From: Streptomyces sp. LaPpAH-108
GTDB lineage: Bacteria; Actinomycetota; Actinomycetes; Streptomycetales; Streptomycetaceae
Assembly: GCF_000373625.1 (NCBI RefSeq)
Contig: NZ_KB891988.1
Coordinates: 62,001 to 126,000 of the forward strand
DNA length: 64,000 nucleotides
Direction of reading: 5' to 3'
Of this stretch, positions 32,771-41,513 are shown piece after piece. Both the position numbers and the translations under genes were made by a program. How positions within the stretch are numbered: position 1 is the first letter of the stretch; every line of letters starts with the position of its first letter. A model generated the notes under the pieces. The model did not search any database, was not told the origin of the DNA, and saw only the letters and a program-made list of their open reading frames with translations.

Positions 32771-34776
32771 TCCGCCGCCTCCTTCGGCTCGATGACCGCC
32801 AGGACCTGGTCCATGGCGACCGTGCTGCCGGGGGTCACGTCGAGTTCGGCGACCGTGCCCGCGTGCGGGGCGGAGACGACGTGCTCCATCTTCATCGCCT
32901 CCACCACCAGCAGGCTCTGCCCCGCCTCCACCTCGTCGCCCACGGCCACCTTCACCACCGTCACCGTGCCGGGCATCGGCGCGGTGAGGGAATCGGCGCC
33001 CGCGTGCGCGGAGCGGGTGAGGGACGCGGCGACGGGGTCGTGGTCGCGGACCTGCCAGGCGTCACCGTCGCGGCCCAGCCAGGTGCCGTCCGGCAGCGTG
33101 GCGAAGGTGTACGACACCCCGTCCAGCTCGCACGCGAAGCGGTGGCCGTCCGCCGAGAAGGCTCCCGGAGTCGCCCGGACCGGGGTGTCGGCGCCGTCCG
33201 GCAGCAGCTCGGTCCTGCCGTCCGCGGTGCGGCGCACTCGCACGGTCACCGGCTCCTGGCCCGGCACCCGAAGGGGGTGCGGCGTCCAGGCGCGCGCCCC
33301 GCCGAGCCGCCACCCGTCGGCTGCGCCGAACGGGTTCACCCAGCCGGTCCCGGCTTCCGGGGCGAGCGCCGCTTGGCGCAACAGCGCCGCCGCCTCGTAC
33401 ACCTCCGGCGGAACGTCCGTGGAGACCAGCTCGTCCACCACCCGCTCCACCAGACCGGTGTCCAACTCGCCCGCCACCACCGCCGGATGCGCCAGCAGCC
33501 GCCGCAGGAACCCCGCGTTGGTCGGCACGCCCAGCGTGACCGTCTCCGCCAGGGCGCCGCGCAGCTTCCGCAGGGCCGTCGCGCGGTCGGGGCCGTACGC
33601 GATCACCTTGGACAGCATCGGGTCGTACAGGCTGCCGACCTCGGTGCCCTCGGAGAGGCCGGAGTCCGTGCGGACCCCGTCGCCCTGGGGCTCGCGGAGG
33701 AGCAGGACCGTGCCGCCGGAGGGGAGGAAGCCGCGGGCGGGGTCCTCTGCGCAGATGCGGGCTTCCACCGCGTGTCCGGTGAGCCGTACGTCCTCCTGCG
33801 TGAAGCCCAGCCGCTCACCGGCGGCGACCCGGAGCTGCCACTCGACCAGGTCCAGGCCCGTGATCAGCTCGGTGACCGGGTGCTCCACCTGGAGGCGGGT
33901 GTTCATCTCCATGAAGTAATAGGAGGAGGGGTCGCCGCCCGGCACGATGAACTCCACCGTGCCCGCGCCCCGGTACCCGCACGAGCGGGCCGCCTGCACG
34001 GCCGCCTCGCCCATCGCGGCGCGGGTCGTCTCGTCGAGCAGGACGCTGGGCGCCTCCTCGATGACCTTCTGGTGGCGCCGCTGGAGGGAGCACTCGCGCT
34101 CGCCGAGGTGGACGACATGGCCATGGCCGTCGGCCAGGACCTGGATCTCGATGTGCCGGGGGCGGTCGATCCACCGCTCCACCAGCAGCGTGTCGTCGCC
34201 GAAGGAGGCGCGGGCCTCGCGGCGGGCGGCGGCGATCTCCTCCTCCAGGGCGGAGACGTCCCGGACGAGACGCATCCCCTTGCCGCCGCCGCCCGCCGAG
34301 GGCTTGAGCAGCACCGGGGTGCCGATCTCCCGCGCGGCGTCGGCCAGTTGGGCGTCGGTCAGGCCGCTGCCGCTGGAGCCCGGCACGACCGGCACCCCGG
34401 CCGCCGCCACCGTCTCCTTGGCGCGGATCTTGTCGCCCATGAGGGCGATGGCGTCGGCGGACGGGCCGATGAAGACCAGGCCCGCCTCCTCGCAGGCGCG
34501 CGCGAAGGCGGCGTTCTCGGCGAGGAAGCCGTAGCCCGGGTGGACGGCCTGGGCGCCGGTGCGGGCGGCGGCGTCGAGCAGCCGCTCCACCGACAGATAG
34601 CTCTCCCCGGCGGGCGCCGGGCCGATCCGGACCGCCGTGTCGGCCTCCCGGACGTGCCGCGCGTCCGCGTCGGCGTCGGAGAAGACCGCCACCGAGCCCA
34701 CGCCGAGCGCGCGGAGCGTCCGGATCACCCGGACGGCGATCTCGCCCCGGTTGGCGACCAGCACTGTGTCGAACAC
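32767..34776 (-). CDS. Acyl-CoA (methylcrotonyl-CoA) carboxylase alpha subunit: biotin carboxylase + BCCP
   Basis: A 669-residue fusion. Residues 1-450 are biotin carboxylase (FDTVLVANRGEIAVRVIRTL, ATP-grasp KPSAGGGGKGMRLVRD, HIEIQVLADGHG, EMNTRLQVEHPVTE). The C-terminal biotinyl domain has the biotin lysine at about residue 629 in VVEAMKMEHV. GTG 34776 follows GGGAGGGG. With the 538-residue carboxyltransferase encoded upstream, HMG-CoA lyase and acyl-CoA dehydrogenase, it fits methylcrotonyl-CoA carboxylase of leucine catabolism. A broader acyl-CoA carboxylase role is possible in actinomycetes, where alpha subunits are shared. Confidence 0.92.
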   Translation of the reverse strand: MFDTVLVANRGEIAVRVIRTLRALGVGSVAVFSDADADARHVREADTAVRIGPAPAGESYLSVERLLDAAARTGAQAVHPGYGFLAENAAFARACEEAGLVFIGPSADAIALMGDKIRAKETVAAAGVPVVPGSSGSGLTDAQLADAAREIGTPVLLKPSAGGGGKGMRLVRDVSALEEEIAAARREARASFGDDTLLVERWIDRPRHIEIQVLADGHGHVVHLGERECSLQRRHQKVIEEAPSVLLDETTRAAMGEAAVQAARSCGYRGAGTVEFIVPGGDPSSYYFMEMNTRLQVEHPVTELITGLDLVEWQLRVAAGERLGFTQEDVRLTGHAVEARICAEDPARGFLPSGGTVLLLREPQGDGVRTDSGLSEGTEVGSLYDPMLSKVIAYGPDRATALRKLRGALAETVTLGVPTNAGFLRRLLAHPAVVAGELDTGLVERVVDELVSTDVPPEVYEAAALLRQAALAPEAGTGWVNPFGAADGWRLGGARAWTPHPLRVPGQEPVTVRVRRTADGRTELLPDGADTPVRATPGAFSADGHRFACELDGVSYTFATLPDGTWLGRDGDAWQVRDHDPVAASLTRSAHAGADSLTAPMPGTVTVVKVAVGDEVEAGQSLLVVEAMKMEHVVSAPHAGTVAELDVTPGSTVAMDQVLAVIEPKEAAE

Positions 34777-34790
34777 GATTCCCCTCCCTC

Positions 34791-36407
34791 TCACATCCGG
34801 AAGACGCCGAACCGGGGCTCTCCCAGCGGCGCGTCGGCACAGGCCGTCAGGGCGAGGCCCAGGACCTGGCGGGTCTCCAGCGGGTCGATCACGCCGTCGT
34901 CCCAGAGGCGGGCGGTGGCGTAGTACGCGCTGCCCTGGCCCTCGTACTGCGCGCGGATCGGCGCCTTGAAGGCGTCCTCGTCCTCGGCGGACCACTCCTC
35001 GCCGCGCGCCTCCAGCTGGTCGCGCTTGACCGTGGCGAGCACGGAGGCGGCCTGTTCGCCGCCCATGACGGAGATCTTGGCGCCGGGCCACATCCACAGG
35101 AAGCGGGGGGAGTAGGCGCGACCGCACATCGAGTAGTTGCCCGCGCCGTACGAACCGCCGACGACGACCGTCAGCTTCGGTACGCGCGTGCAGGCGACGG
35201 CGGTGACCATCTTGGCGCCGTGCTTGGCGATGCCACCCGCCTCGTAGTCCCTGCCGACCATGAAGCCCGAGATGTTCTGCAGGAAGACCAGCGGGATGCC
35301 GCGCTGGTCGCACAGCTCGATGAAGTGGGCGCCCTTCTGGGCGGACTCGGAGAAGAGGATGCCGTTGTTGGCGACGATGCCGACCGGGTGACCGTGGATG
35401 CGGGCGAAGCCGGTGACCAGGGTCTGGCCGAACTCGGACTTGAACTCGCTGAACCGCGAGCCGTCCACCACGCGGGCGATGATCTCGCGGACGTCGTAGG
35501 GGGTGCGGGAGTCGACCGGGACCGCGCCGTACAGCCCATGGGGGTCCACCTTGGGCTCCACCGGCGCCGTGACCTCCCAGGGGGCGTCCTTGGGGGCCGG
35601 GAGGGTGGCGACGATGTTCCGCACGATCCTGAGCGCGTGCGCGTCGTCCTCCGCGAGGTGGTCGGTGACGCCGGAGACGCGGGAGTGGACCTCGCCGCCG
35701 CCCAGCTCCTCCGCGGTGACGACCTCGCCCGTCGCGGCCTTCACCAGCGGGGGGCCGCCGAGGAAGATCGTGCCCTGGTTGCGGACGATGACCGCCTCGT
35801 CGCTCATCGCCGGGACGTACGCCCCACCGGCCGTGCACGAGCCGAGGACGGCGGCGATCTGCGGGATGCCGGCGGCCGACATGCGGGCCTGGTTGTAGAA
35901 GATGCGGCCGAAGTGGTCGCGGTCGGGGAAGACCTCGTCCTGCATGGGGAGGAAGGCGCCGCCGGAGTCGACCAGGTAGACGCAGGGGAGGCGGTTGTCG
36001 AGGGCGACCTCCTGGGCGCGGAGGTGCTTCTTGACCGTCATCGGGTAGTAGGTGCCGCCCTTGACCGTGGCGTCGTTGGCGACGATCACGCACGTACGGC
36101 CGCTGACCTTGCCGATCCCGGCGATCACCCCGGCGGCGGGGGCCTGTCCCTCGTACATCCCGTCGGCCGCGAGGGGGGCCAGCTCCAGGAAGGGGGAGCC
36201 GGGGTCGAGCAGCGTGTCCACCCGGTCCCTGGGCAGCAGCTTGCCGCGCGCGGTGTGGCGGGCGCGCGCCTTCTCGCCGCCGCCGAGGGCGGCCCGCGCG
36301 AGCTTCGCGCGCAGCTCCTCGCCGAGAGCGAGATGGGCCTGTTCATTGGCCCGCCAGGCCTCCGACGCGGGATCCGCCGCGCTCGTCAGCTCCGGTGCCT
36401 CGTGCAT
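34791..36407 (-). CDS. Acyl-CoA (methylcrotonyl-CoA) carboxylase beta subunit: carboxyltransferase
   Basis: A 538-residue carboxyltransferase with two crotonase-like halves. [60 protein letters not shown] and the C-half [40 protein letters not shown] and [19 protein letters not shown] are typical of MccB/AccB-type subunits. It transfers carboxylate from biotin on the partner subunit to the acyl-CoA. It is the first gene of the operon (order beta, alpha, lyase, dehydrogenase) and is divergent from a TetR gene with palindromes in the 77-bp gap, implying repression relieved by a leucine-derived acyl-CoA. Confidence 0.93.
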   Translation of the reverse strand: MHEAPELTSAADPASEAWRANEQAHLALGEELRAKLARAALGGGEKARARHTARGKLLPRDRVDTLLDPGSPFLELAPLAADGMYEGQAPAAGVIAGIGKVSGRTCVIVANDATVKGGTYYPMTVKKHLRAQEVALDNRLPCVYLVDSGGAFLPMQDEVFPDRDHFGRIFYNQARMSAAGIPQIAAVLGSCTAGGAYVPAMSDEAVIVRNQGTIFLGGPPLVKAATGEVVTAEELGGGEVHSRVSGVTDHLAEDDAHALRIVRNIVATLPAPKDAPWEVTAPVEPKVDPHGLYGAVPVDSRTPYDVREIIARVVDGSRFSEFKSEFGQTLVTGFARIHGHPVGIVANNGILFSESAQKGAHFIELCDQRGIPLVFLQNISGFMVGRDYEAGGIAKHGAKMVTAVACTRVPKLTVVVGGSYGAGNYSMCGRAYSPRFLWMWPGAKISVMGGEQAASVLATVKRDQLEARGEEWSAEDEDAFKAPIRAQYEGQGSAYYATARLWDDGVIDPLETRQVLGLALTACADAPLGEPRFGVFRM

Positions 36408-36434
36408 CCTGCGAACCCCTCACCTTGTTAATGA

Positions 36435-36473
36435 GCGTTAACGCATTTCCCTCAGGTTAACGACCGCTAACCT
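36435..36473. promoter_or_regulatory. Two palindromes in the divergent carboxylase / TetR promoter
   Basis: GCGTTAACGC (36435-36444) is a perfect 10-bp palindrome. AGGTTAACGACCGCTAACCT (36454-36473) is a 20-bp inverted repeat with nearly all pairs matched. Both share a GTTAACG core and lie in the 77-bp gap, so they are probable sites of the adjacent TetR regulator. Confidence 0.65.
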
Positions 36474-36484
36474 CGCTGTCTAGA

Positions 36485-37090
36485 ATGAACCGCATGGCCA
36501 GCAGAACCGATGCCCCGACCCGGCGCCAGCAGATCCTCAGGGAGGCCGCGCGCCTGTTCGCCGAGCGCGGCTTCCATGGCGTCGGCGTGGACGAGATAGG
36601 AGCGGCGGTCGGCATCAGCGGCCCCGGTCTCTACCGGCACTTCCCCGGCAAGGACGCGATGCTCGCCGAGCTGCTGGTCGGCATCAGCGGCCAGCTGCTG
36701 ACCGGCGCCCGGCGCCGCCTCTCGGAGGCCGACGGCCACGCGGACGCCTCCGCCGTCCTCGACTCCCTCATCGAGGGCCACATCGACTTCGCCCTCGACG
36801 ACCGCCCGCTGATCACCCTCCACGACCGCGAACTCGACCGCCTCCGCGAGAGCGACCGCAAGCTGGTCCGCCAGCTCCAGCGCCAGTACGTCGAACTCTG
36901 GGTGGAGGTCGTCCGCGAGGTCCACCCCACCCTCACCGAACCCGCCGCCCGCTCCGCCGTCCACTCCGTCTTCGGCCTCCTCAACTCCACCCCCCACCTC
37001 GGCCGAGCGGGCACCCTCCCCGGCCGGGGGGCCACAGCAGCGCTGCTGCACCGGATGGCCCGGGGGGCGTTCGCGTCGGCGGGGGTTTGA
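36485..37090 (+). CDS. TetR-family regulator of the leucine-catabolism operon
   Basis: A 201-residue protein. The HTH occupies about residues 15-60 (RRQQILREAARLFAERGFHG, then EIGAAVGISGPGLYRHFPGK). The C-terminal domain matches TetR proteins that sense acyl-CoA esters (SLIEGHIDFALDDRPLITLH, RQYVELWVEVVREVHPTL). ATG 36485 or ATG 36494 may start it. It is divergent from the carboxylase operon with two operator-like palindromes between them, so it probably represses the operon and itself. Just beyond the gene begins a ~125-bp tandem repeat array, and the 3' coding end itself shows weak similarity to the unit. Confidence 0.9.
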   Translation: MNRMASRTDAPTRRQQILREAARLFAERGFHGVGVDEIGAAVGISGPGLYRHFPGKDAMLAELLVGISGQLLTGARRRLSEADGHADASAVLDSLIEGHIDFALDDRPLITLHDRELDRLRESDRKLVRQLQRQYVELWVEVVREVHPTLTEPAARSAVHSVFGLLNSTPHLGRAGTLPGRGATAALLHRMARGAFASAGV

Positions 37091-37122
37091 GGCTCGGCCG
37101 GGGCGGTGGCCTGCGCGGGGGT

Positions 37123-37620
37123 GCGTGCACCCAGCCAGCTCGGCTTTTCGTCGCCCGGGCCGCGTGGGCGTGCTTCCCTGCCGGGTCTACGGCGGTGTTC
37201 GTGCGGCGGGTGAGCGCGGCTCTGCCGGTGTGCTGGCCTGTGCGGGGGTGCGTGCGCCGTCCAGCTTCGCTTCGTCGCCCAGGCCGGGTGGAGATGCTTC
37301 CCTGCCGGGGTCTATGACGGTGTTCGCGTCGGCCGGGGGGCTGAGGCTCCACCTGGGAGGTGGCCTACGCGGGGCGCGTGCACCAGCCAGCTCCGCTTCC
37401 TCGCCCGGGCCGCGTGGGCATCCTTCCCTGCCGGGCCTACGGCGACGTTCGCGTCGGCGGGTGAGCGCGGCTTCGCCGGTGTGCTGGCCTGTGCGGGGGT
37501 GCGTGCGCCGTCCAGCTCCGCTTCCTCGCCCAGGCCGGGTGGGCGTGCTTCCCTGCCGGGTCTACGGCGGTGTTCGCGTCGGTGGGTGAGTGCGGCTCCG
37601 CCGGGGCGCTGGAGTCATGG
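37123..37620. repeat. Tandem array of four ~125-bp units with two-unit periodicity
   Basis: Four units begin near 37123, 37248, 37374 and 37498 (spacings 125, 126 and 124). Each has a GTGCGTGC-like start, a CCAGCT block, TTCCCTGCCGGG and a GGTGTTCGCGTCGG-like end. Units 1 and 3 share ACCAGCCAGCT-type sequence and GGGCCGCGTGGGC. Units 2 and 4 share GCCGTCCAGCT and AGGCCGGGTGG. Degenerate partial units may lie at about 37000 and 37665. The 683-bp gap 37091-37773 has no convincing gene; frames through it look low-complexity. Confidence 0.8.
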
Positions 37621-37773
37621 CCCGTGTGAGGGGGCGCGCCCGTCACCTTCACCCCTCCACTCCACCCGGGCCGAGCGGGCACGCTTCCCCGTCTGGGCTC
37701 TGCCGCGCCGGACGGCACGGGGGGAGCACGCGCGTCGGCGGTCGGCCGGGGCTTCGCCGGTACGCTGCGGCCC

Positions 37774-38337
37774 GTGGACTACGCCAGGATGCGTGTGCTC
37801 GCCGACGAGCCGGGTGCCTTCGCCGAAGGGCTCGAAGGGGCGTGGCGCGTCGAGATCGGGCCGGAGGGGCCCTCGCTGGCGCTGCGGCGTCGCCCGAAAC
37901 GCCACGCGGGGATCGTCCGCAGCCTGCGCGCGCAGCTGGACCGGCAGCTCCGCGCGACCCACCCGGACCACGTCTGCGCGTCCCCGCCCATCGAGCACCC
38001 CGCCCTCGGCCGGATGCTCCACCCGGACGCGGCGGTCGTCCCCGAGGCGGCCCTGGACGAGGATGGCCCGGCGGTGAACGCCTCACAGGTGCCGGCATCC
38101 GTCGAGGTCGCCGCTTCGGCGGACGGGGGCACCGCGAGGCCGACCGCGTTCGCCGCCCTGGGCATCGCCCACCACCTGGCCGTCGACCCGGCCGTCGGCA
38201 CCATCGAGGTCCACTCCGACCCCCGCAAGGGCCGCTACGCCCGCAAGGACGCCTACATCTTCGGTGACACGGTCCCCTTCGGCCCCTGGCTGATCGACAC
38301 CGGCGACTTCCGGCGGTACGGCAAGACCGGCGGCTGA
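37774..38337 (+). CDS. Uma2-family (DUF820) protein, probably inactive
   Basis: A 187-residue protein of the Uma2/DUF820 group, a PD-(D/E)xK nuclease-like fold expanded in Streptomyces. The N-terminus DYARMRVLADEPGAFAEGLE, the centre HPALGRMLHPDAAVVPEAAL and the C-terminus HSDPRKGRYARKDAYIFGDT, then PFGPWLIDT, match the family. Asp in HPDAAV and Glu in SVEVAA remain. The segment that normally carries the catalytic lysine (usual form SxxNxxxDxxxKxxxY) is replaced by ASADGGTARPTAFAALGIA. GTG 37774 is the likely start. Catalysis is doubtful. Role unknown. Confidence 0.72.
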   Translation: MDYARMRVLADEPGAFAEGLEGAWRVEIGPEGPSLALRRRPKRHAGIVRSLRAQLDRQLRATHPDHVCASPPIEHPALGRMLHPDAAVVPEAALDEDGPAVNASQVPASVEVAASADGGTARPTAFAALGIAHHLAVDPAVGTIEVHSDPRKGRYARKDAYIFGDTVPFGPWLIDTGDFRRYGKTGG

Positions 38338-38421
38338 AAACCCCGCGACGAAAAGGCTGTTCCCGCAGGTCAACCCTGTGGTCTCATTCCCCGGGGGATC
38401 GGCAAACAGGGGGGAGTTCCG

Positions 38422-38970
38422 GTGCGTGCTCGGGTTTTCAGAGGGGTCGCGGGCGCGGTCGTGCTCGTGGGGGTGCTGACGGCGGCGGCCGGGGGTGACG
38501 GCGGGAGCGGGGATGCGCAGGGGCGGGCGCTGGCCGGGAGGGGGGGCGAGATCGGCAATGAGCATGTGCGGGTGGGGGCCGAGTACTGGGTGACGATGCC
38601 GGTGCAGCGCAATGTCACCGGGGAGCCGCTGACGGTGCTGCGTACGCGGTGGGTCCATGTGCCGCGCAACGTGAAGGTGGTCCGGTACGGCGTCGTCACC
38701 GTGAAGGAGACCGGCGGCGCCGTCCTCGGGGCGGTCGAGCCGAAGGATCTGCGCCGCGATGTCGGCCTCACGCACGTGGGCGCCGAGCGGCCCGTCGAGA
38801 TACCGGCGCACAGTGAGACGGAGGCGTATGTCCTCGCCCTGGTGAAGGTGACCGGGCCCGTGCGCGACCACCTCTCCGGTTACCGCGTCCGGTACCGCCA
38901 GGGCGCCGTGGAGTACCGGCAGGATCTCGACTGGGAGGCAAGGCTGCGACCGCACCCCGAGGACGCGTGA
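38422..38970 (+). CDS. Secreted or membrane-anchored hypothetical protein
   Basis: A 182-residue protein. The N-terminus VRARVFRGVAGAVVLVGVLT is a signal peptide or anchor, followed by a Gly-rich stretch. The rest (MPVQRNVTGEPLTVLRTRWV, RNVKVVRYGVVTVKETGGA, VEIPAHSETEAYVLALVKVT) looks like an immunoglobulin-type beta-sandwich, with YRVRYRQGAVEYRQDLDWEA near the end. GTG 38422 follows GGGGGGAG. I do not recognise a family. It stands alone between the Uma2 and acyl-CoA dehydrogenase genes on the same strand. Confidence 0.6.
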   Translation: MRARVFRGVAGAVVLVGVLTAAAGGDGGSGDAQGRALAGRGGEIGNEHVRVGAEYWVTMPVQRNVTGEPLTVLRTRWVHVPRNVKVVRYGVVTVKETGGAVLGAVEPKDLRRDVGLTHVGAERPVEIPAHSETEAYVLALVKVTGPVRDHLSGYRVRYRQGAVEYRQDLDWEARLRPHPEDA

Positions 38971-39043
38971 GACCCGGGAGCGTGACGAGCGTTACGGCCG
39001 ATGCCCTCTGGACGGGGTTCCGTACTCGCCGGTAGGCTCGTCT

Positions 39044-39060
39044 GAGCAAGCGCTTAGACA
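39044..39060. promoter_or_regulatory. Palindromic candidate operator upstream of acyl-CoA dehydrogenase
   Basis: GAGCAAGCGCTTAGA surrounds the perfect palindrome AAGCGCTT (39048-39055), about 50 bp before the dehydrogenase start. Similar AGCAAGCGCTTGCT-like sites are used by TetR-type fatty-acid regulators in actinobacteria. Confidence 0.4.
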
Positions 39061-39103
39061 TGCGTCATGCCCGATGTCATGCCGAGTACGTGGAGGTGGC
39101 GGC

Positions 39104-40261
39104 GTGCGCCGTACGGTGTTCAACGAGGATCACGAGGCGTTCCGGGAGACCCTTCGGGCCTTCATCGAGGCCGAGGTCGTGCCCGTCTACGACGAGTGGT
39201 TCGCGGCCGGGCAGGCTCCCCGCGACTTCTACTACAAGCTCGGCGAGCTGGGCATCTTCGGGATCAACGTCCCGGAGGAGTTCGGCGGCGCGGGCATGGA
39301 CAGCCACAAGTTCGAGGCCGTCCTCTACGAGGAGACCGCCCGCGCGGGCGTCCAGTTCGGCGGCTCCGGCGTGCATGTGCTGCTCGCCCTGCCGTACATC
39401 AAGATGCTGGCCACGGAAGAGCAGAAGAAGCGTTTCCTGCCGAAGTTCGTCACCGGCGAGGAGATGTGGGCCATCGCGATGACGGAGCCCGGCACCGGCT
39501 CCGACCTCGCGGGCATGAAGACCACCGCCAAGCTCTCCGAGGACGGCACGCACTACGTCCTCAACGGCGCCAAGACCTTCATCACCGGCGGCGTCCACGC
39601 CGACAAGGTCATCGTCTGCGCCCGTACCTCCGCCCCGAAGGAGGACGACCGCCGCTTCGGCATCTCCCTCTTCGCCGTGGACACCAAGTCCGAGGGCTAC
39701 TCGGTGGGCCGCAAGCTCGACAAGCTCGGCCTGAAGACCTCCGACACCGCCGAACTCGCCTTCGTGGACGTCAAGGTCCCCGTCGAGGACCTGCTCGGCG
39801 AGGAGAACAAGGGCTTCTCCTACCTCGGCCACAACCTCGCCTCCGAGCGCTGGGGCATCGCCTTCGGCGCCTACGCCCAGGCCAAGGCCGCCGTCCGCTT
39901 CGCCAAGCAGTACGTGCAGGACCGCACGGTCTTCGGCAAGCCGGTCGCCCACTTCCAGAACACCAAGTTCGAGCTGGCCGCCTGCCAGGCCGAGGTCGAC
40001 GCCGCCGAGGCCGTCGCCGACCGCGCCACCGAGGCGCTGGACGCCGGTGAGCTGACCCCCGCCGAGGCCGCCTCCGCGAAGCTCTTCTGCACCGAGGTCG
40101 CCCACCGCGTGATCGACCGCTGCCTCCAGCTGCACGGCGGCTACGGCTACATGAACGAGTACCCGATCGCCCGCCTGTACGCGGACAACCGCGTCAACCG
40201 CATCTACGGCGGCACCAGCGAGATCATGAAGACGATCATCGCGAAGGACATGGGCCTGTAA
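39104..40261 (+). CDS. Acyl-CoA dehydrogenase (long/medium-chain type)
   Basis: A 385-residue FAD enzyme beginning VRRTVFNEDHEAFRETLRAF. Signatures are AIAMTEPGTGSDLAGMKTTA, then NGAKTFITGGVHADKV, and QLHGGYGYMNEYPIARLYAD. Near the C-terminus IYGGTSEIMKTIIAKDMGL has Gly where many short/medium-chain members have the catalytic Glu, as in long-chain and isovaleryl-type enzymes with the base elsewhere. GGAGGTGG at 39091 precedes GTG 39104 and decides the start. With the downstream TesB thioesterase it forms a small fatty acyl-CoA unit. It is distinct from the enzyme at 30648. Confidence 0.92.
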   Translation: MRRTVFNEDHEAFRETLRAFIEAEVVPVYDEWFAAGQAPRDFYYKLGELGIFGINVPEEFGGAGMDSHKFEAVLYEETARAGVQFGGSGVHVLLALPYIKMLATEEQKKRFLPKFVTGEEMWAIAMTEPGTGSDLAGMKTTAKLSEDGTHYVLNGAKTFITGGVHADKVIVCARTSAPKEDDRRFGISLFAVDTKSEGYSVGRKLDKLGLKTSDTAELAFVDVKVPVEDLLGEENKGFSYLGHNLASERWGIAFGAYAQAKAAVRFAKQYVQDRTVFGKPVAHFQNTKFELAACQAEVDAAEAVADRATEALDAGELTPAEAASAKLFCTEVAHRVIDRCLQLHGGYGYMNEYPIARLYADNRVNRIYGGTSEIMKTIIAKDMGL

Positions 40262-40297
40262 GGCCCCCGAAATGACTGGCCGATACCACTACACGTC

Positions 40298-41164
40298 ATG
40301 AGCCAGGCACTTCAGGACCTCCTCGATCTGCTCGACCTGGAGCGGATCGAGGAGGACATCTTCCGCGGGCACTCCCGCTCCGCCGTCGTCCCCCGCGTCT
40401 TCGGCGGCCAGGTCGCGGCCCAGGCGCTCGTCGCCGCGGGCCGCACCGTCCCCGCCGACCGTCACGCGCACTCCCTGCACGCCTACTTCCTGCGCATGGG
40501 CGACCCCGGAGCGCCGATCGTCTACAGCGTCGACCGCATCCGCGACGGCCGCTCCTTCACCACCCGCCGCGTGGTCGCCGTCCAGCACGGCAAGCCGATC
40601 TTCCATCTCTCGGCGTCCTTCCAGACGTACGAGGACGGTCTCGACCACCAGTCCGTCATGCCGGACGCGCCCGACCCGGCCACGCTGCCCACCTCCCAGG
40701 AGCGGCTGCGCGGCTACGGCCATCTCGCCCCCGAGATCGTCGAGCGCTTCCTCCAGGCCCGCGAGGCGATCGACCTGCGCTACGTGGACGAGCCGCCGTA
40801 CGGCGCGTTCGGCACCCCGCGCGAACCGCACAGCCAGGTCTGGTTCCGCACCAACGGCAAGCTGGACGACGACCCGTTGCTGCACGTCGTCCTCGCGACC
40901 TACGTCTCCGACATGACCCTGCTCGACTCCGTGCTGCTCGCGCACGGGCGCGGAGGGTGGGCCGTCGGCGACGTGGTCGGGGCCTCCCTCGACCACGCGA
41001 TGTGGTTCCACCGCCCCTTCCGTGCCGACGAGTGGCTGCTGTACGACCAGGAGTCACCGTCCGCGCACGGCGGCCGGGGCCTCGGTCAGGCCCGCATCTT
41101 CACCCGGGAGGGACAGCTCGCGATCTCGGTCGTCCAGGAGGGTGTCGTCCGCGTCCCGCGCTGA
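40298..41164 (+). CDS. tesB: Acyl-CoA thioesterase II (TesB family)
   Basis: A 288-residue double-hotdog thioesterase hydrolysing medium- to long-chain acyl-CoA to free acid and CoA. Motifs are RVFGGQVAAQALVAAGRTVP, HSLHAYFLRMGDPGAPIVY, TRRVVAVQHGKPIFHLSASF in the first half, and ATYVSDMTLLDSVLLAHG, SLDHAMWFHRPFRADEWLLY, ARIFTREGQLAISVVQEGVV in the second, containing the Asp/Gln/Thr catalytic set. It starts 36 bp after the acyl-CoA dehydrogenase and is probably cotranscribed. Cytoplasmic. Confidence 0.93.
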   Translation: MSQALQDLLDLLDLERIEEDIFRGHSRSAVVPRVFGGQVAAQALVAAGRTVPADRHAHSLHAYFLRMGDPGAPIVYSVDRIRDGRSFTTRRVVAVQHGKPIFHLSASFQTYEDGLDHQSVMPDAPDPATLPTSQERLRGYGHLAPEIVERFLQAREAIDLRYVDEPPYGAFGTPREPHSQVWFRTNGKLDDDPLLHVVLATYVSDMTLLDSVLLAHGRGGWAVGDVVGASLDHAMWFHRPFRADEWLLYDQESPSAHGGRGLGQARIFTREGQLAISVVQEGVVRVPR

Positions 41165-41232
41165 AATATCATCGTCAACAACCTTTTACCCAAGGGGACT
41201 TGACGACAGAATCAGATACATGGTTGCTCGAA

Positions 41233-41261
41233 GTGACGAGTGGCGCATGGGGTACTAGGCT
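41233..41261 (+). promoter_or_regulatory. Candidate vegetative promoter giving a leaderless transcript
   Basis: GTGACG (41233-41238), a 17-bp spacer and TAGGCT (41256-41261) resemble -35 and -10 elements. The predicted start point coincides with a GTG codon at 41268. It lies in the otherwise gene-poor 41165-41513 gap. Confidence 0.45.
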
Positions 41262-41267
41262 CTAACA

Positions 41268-41342
41268 GTGAAAGCCGCAACGCACGGTTTGCCCGGCCGA
41301 CGAGCTTCCGGACGCCCGGATCTCAGCCGCAGCACCCGATGA
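41268..41342 (+). CDS. Tiny leaderless ORF (24 aa), possible leader peptide
   Basis: GTG 41268 lies about seven bases after a -10-like TAGGCT, the geometry of leaderless Streptomyces mRNAs. The frame encodes VKAATHGLPGRRASGRPDLS plus STR-type end and stops at TGA 41340-41342, overlapping the ATG of a second tiny frame. Coding status is uncertain because no family is known. Confidence 0.3.
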   Translation: MKAATHGLPGRRASGRPDLSRSTR

Positions 41343-41416
41343 CGCACAGCGTACGGATGACTGACAGGCGTCGGCGGTTCCACATCGTGCCGCTCAGACA
41401 TTGCGGTGACATCTGA
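41339..41416 (+). CDS. Tiny ORF (25 aa) overlapping the preceding one by ATGA
   Basis: ATG 41339 overlaps the preceding stop (ATGA). The peptide begins MTHSVRMTDRRRRFHIVPLR and ends HCGDI. It is Arg/His-rich with one cysteine. The two tiny frames precede the His-rich secreted protein and might be an attenuating leader. Conservation is unknown. Confidence 0.3.
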   Translation: MTHSVRMTDRRRRFHIVPLRHCGDI

Positions 41417-41513
41417 AGACCGCGCCGCATCTTCCTCTTTACGCGGCGACGGCCATCCACCTCGCCCCCAGACAGGGGATACGCGAGAGACGATGGAGAT
41501 GGAAGGTATTCCC

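Noticed and set aside
37125-37589. Reading frame through the 125-bp repeat array as a repeat protein
   Set aside because: The frame has no strong start or ribosome binding site, and the ~125-bp unit length is not a multiple of three, so frame is not kept between units.
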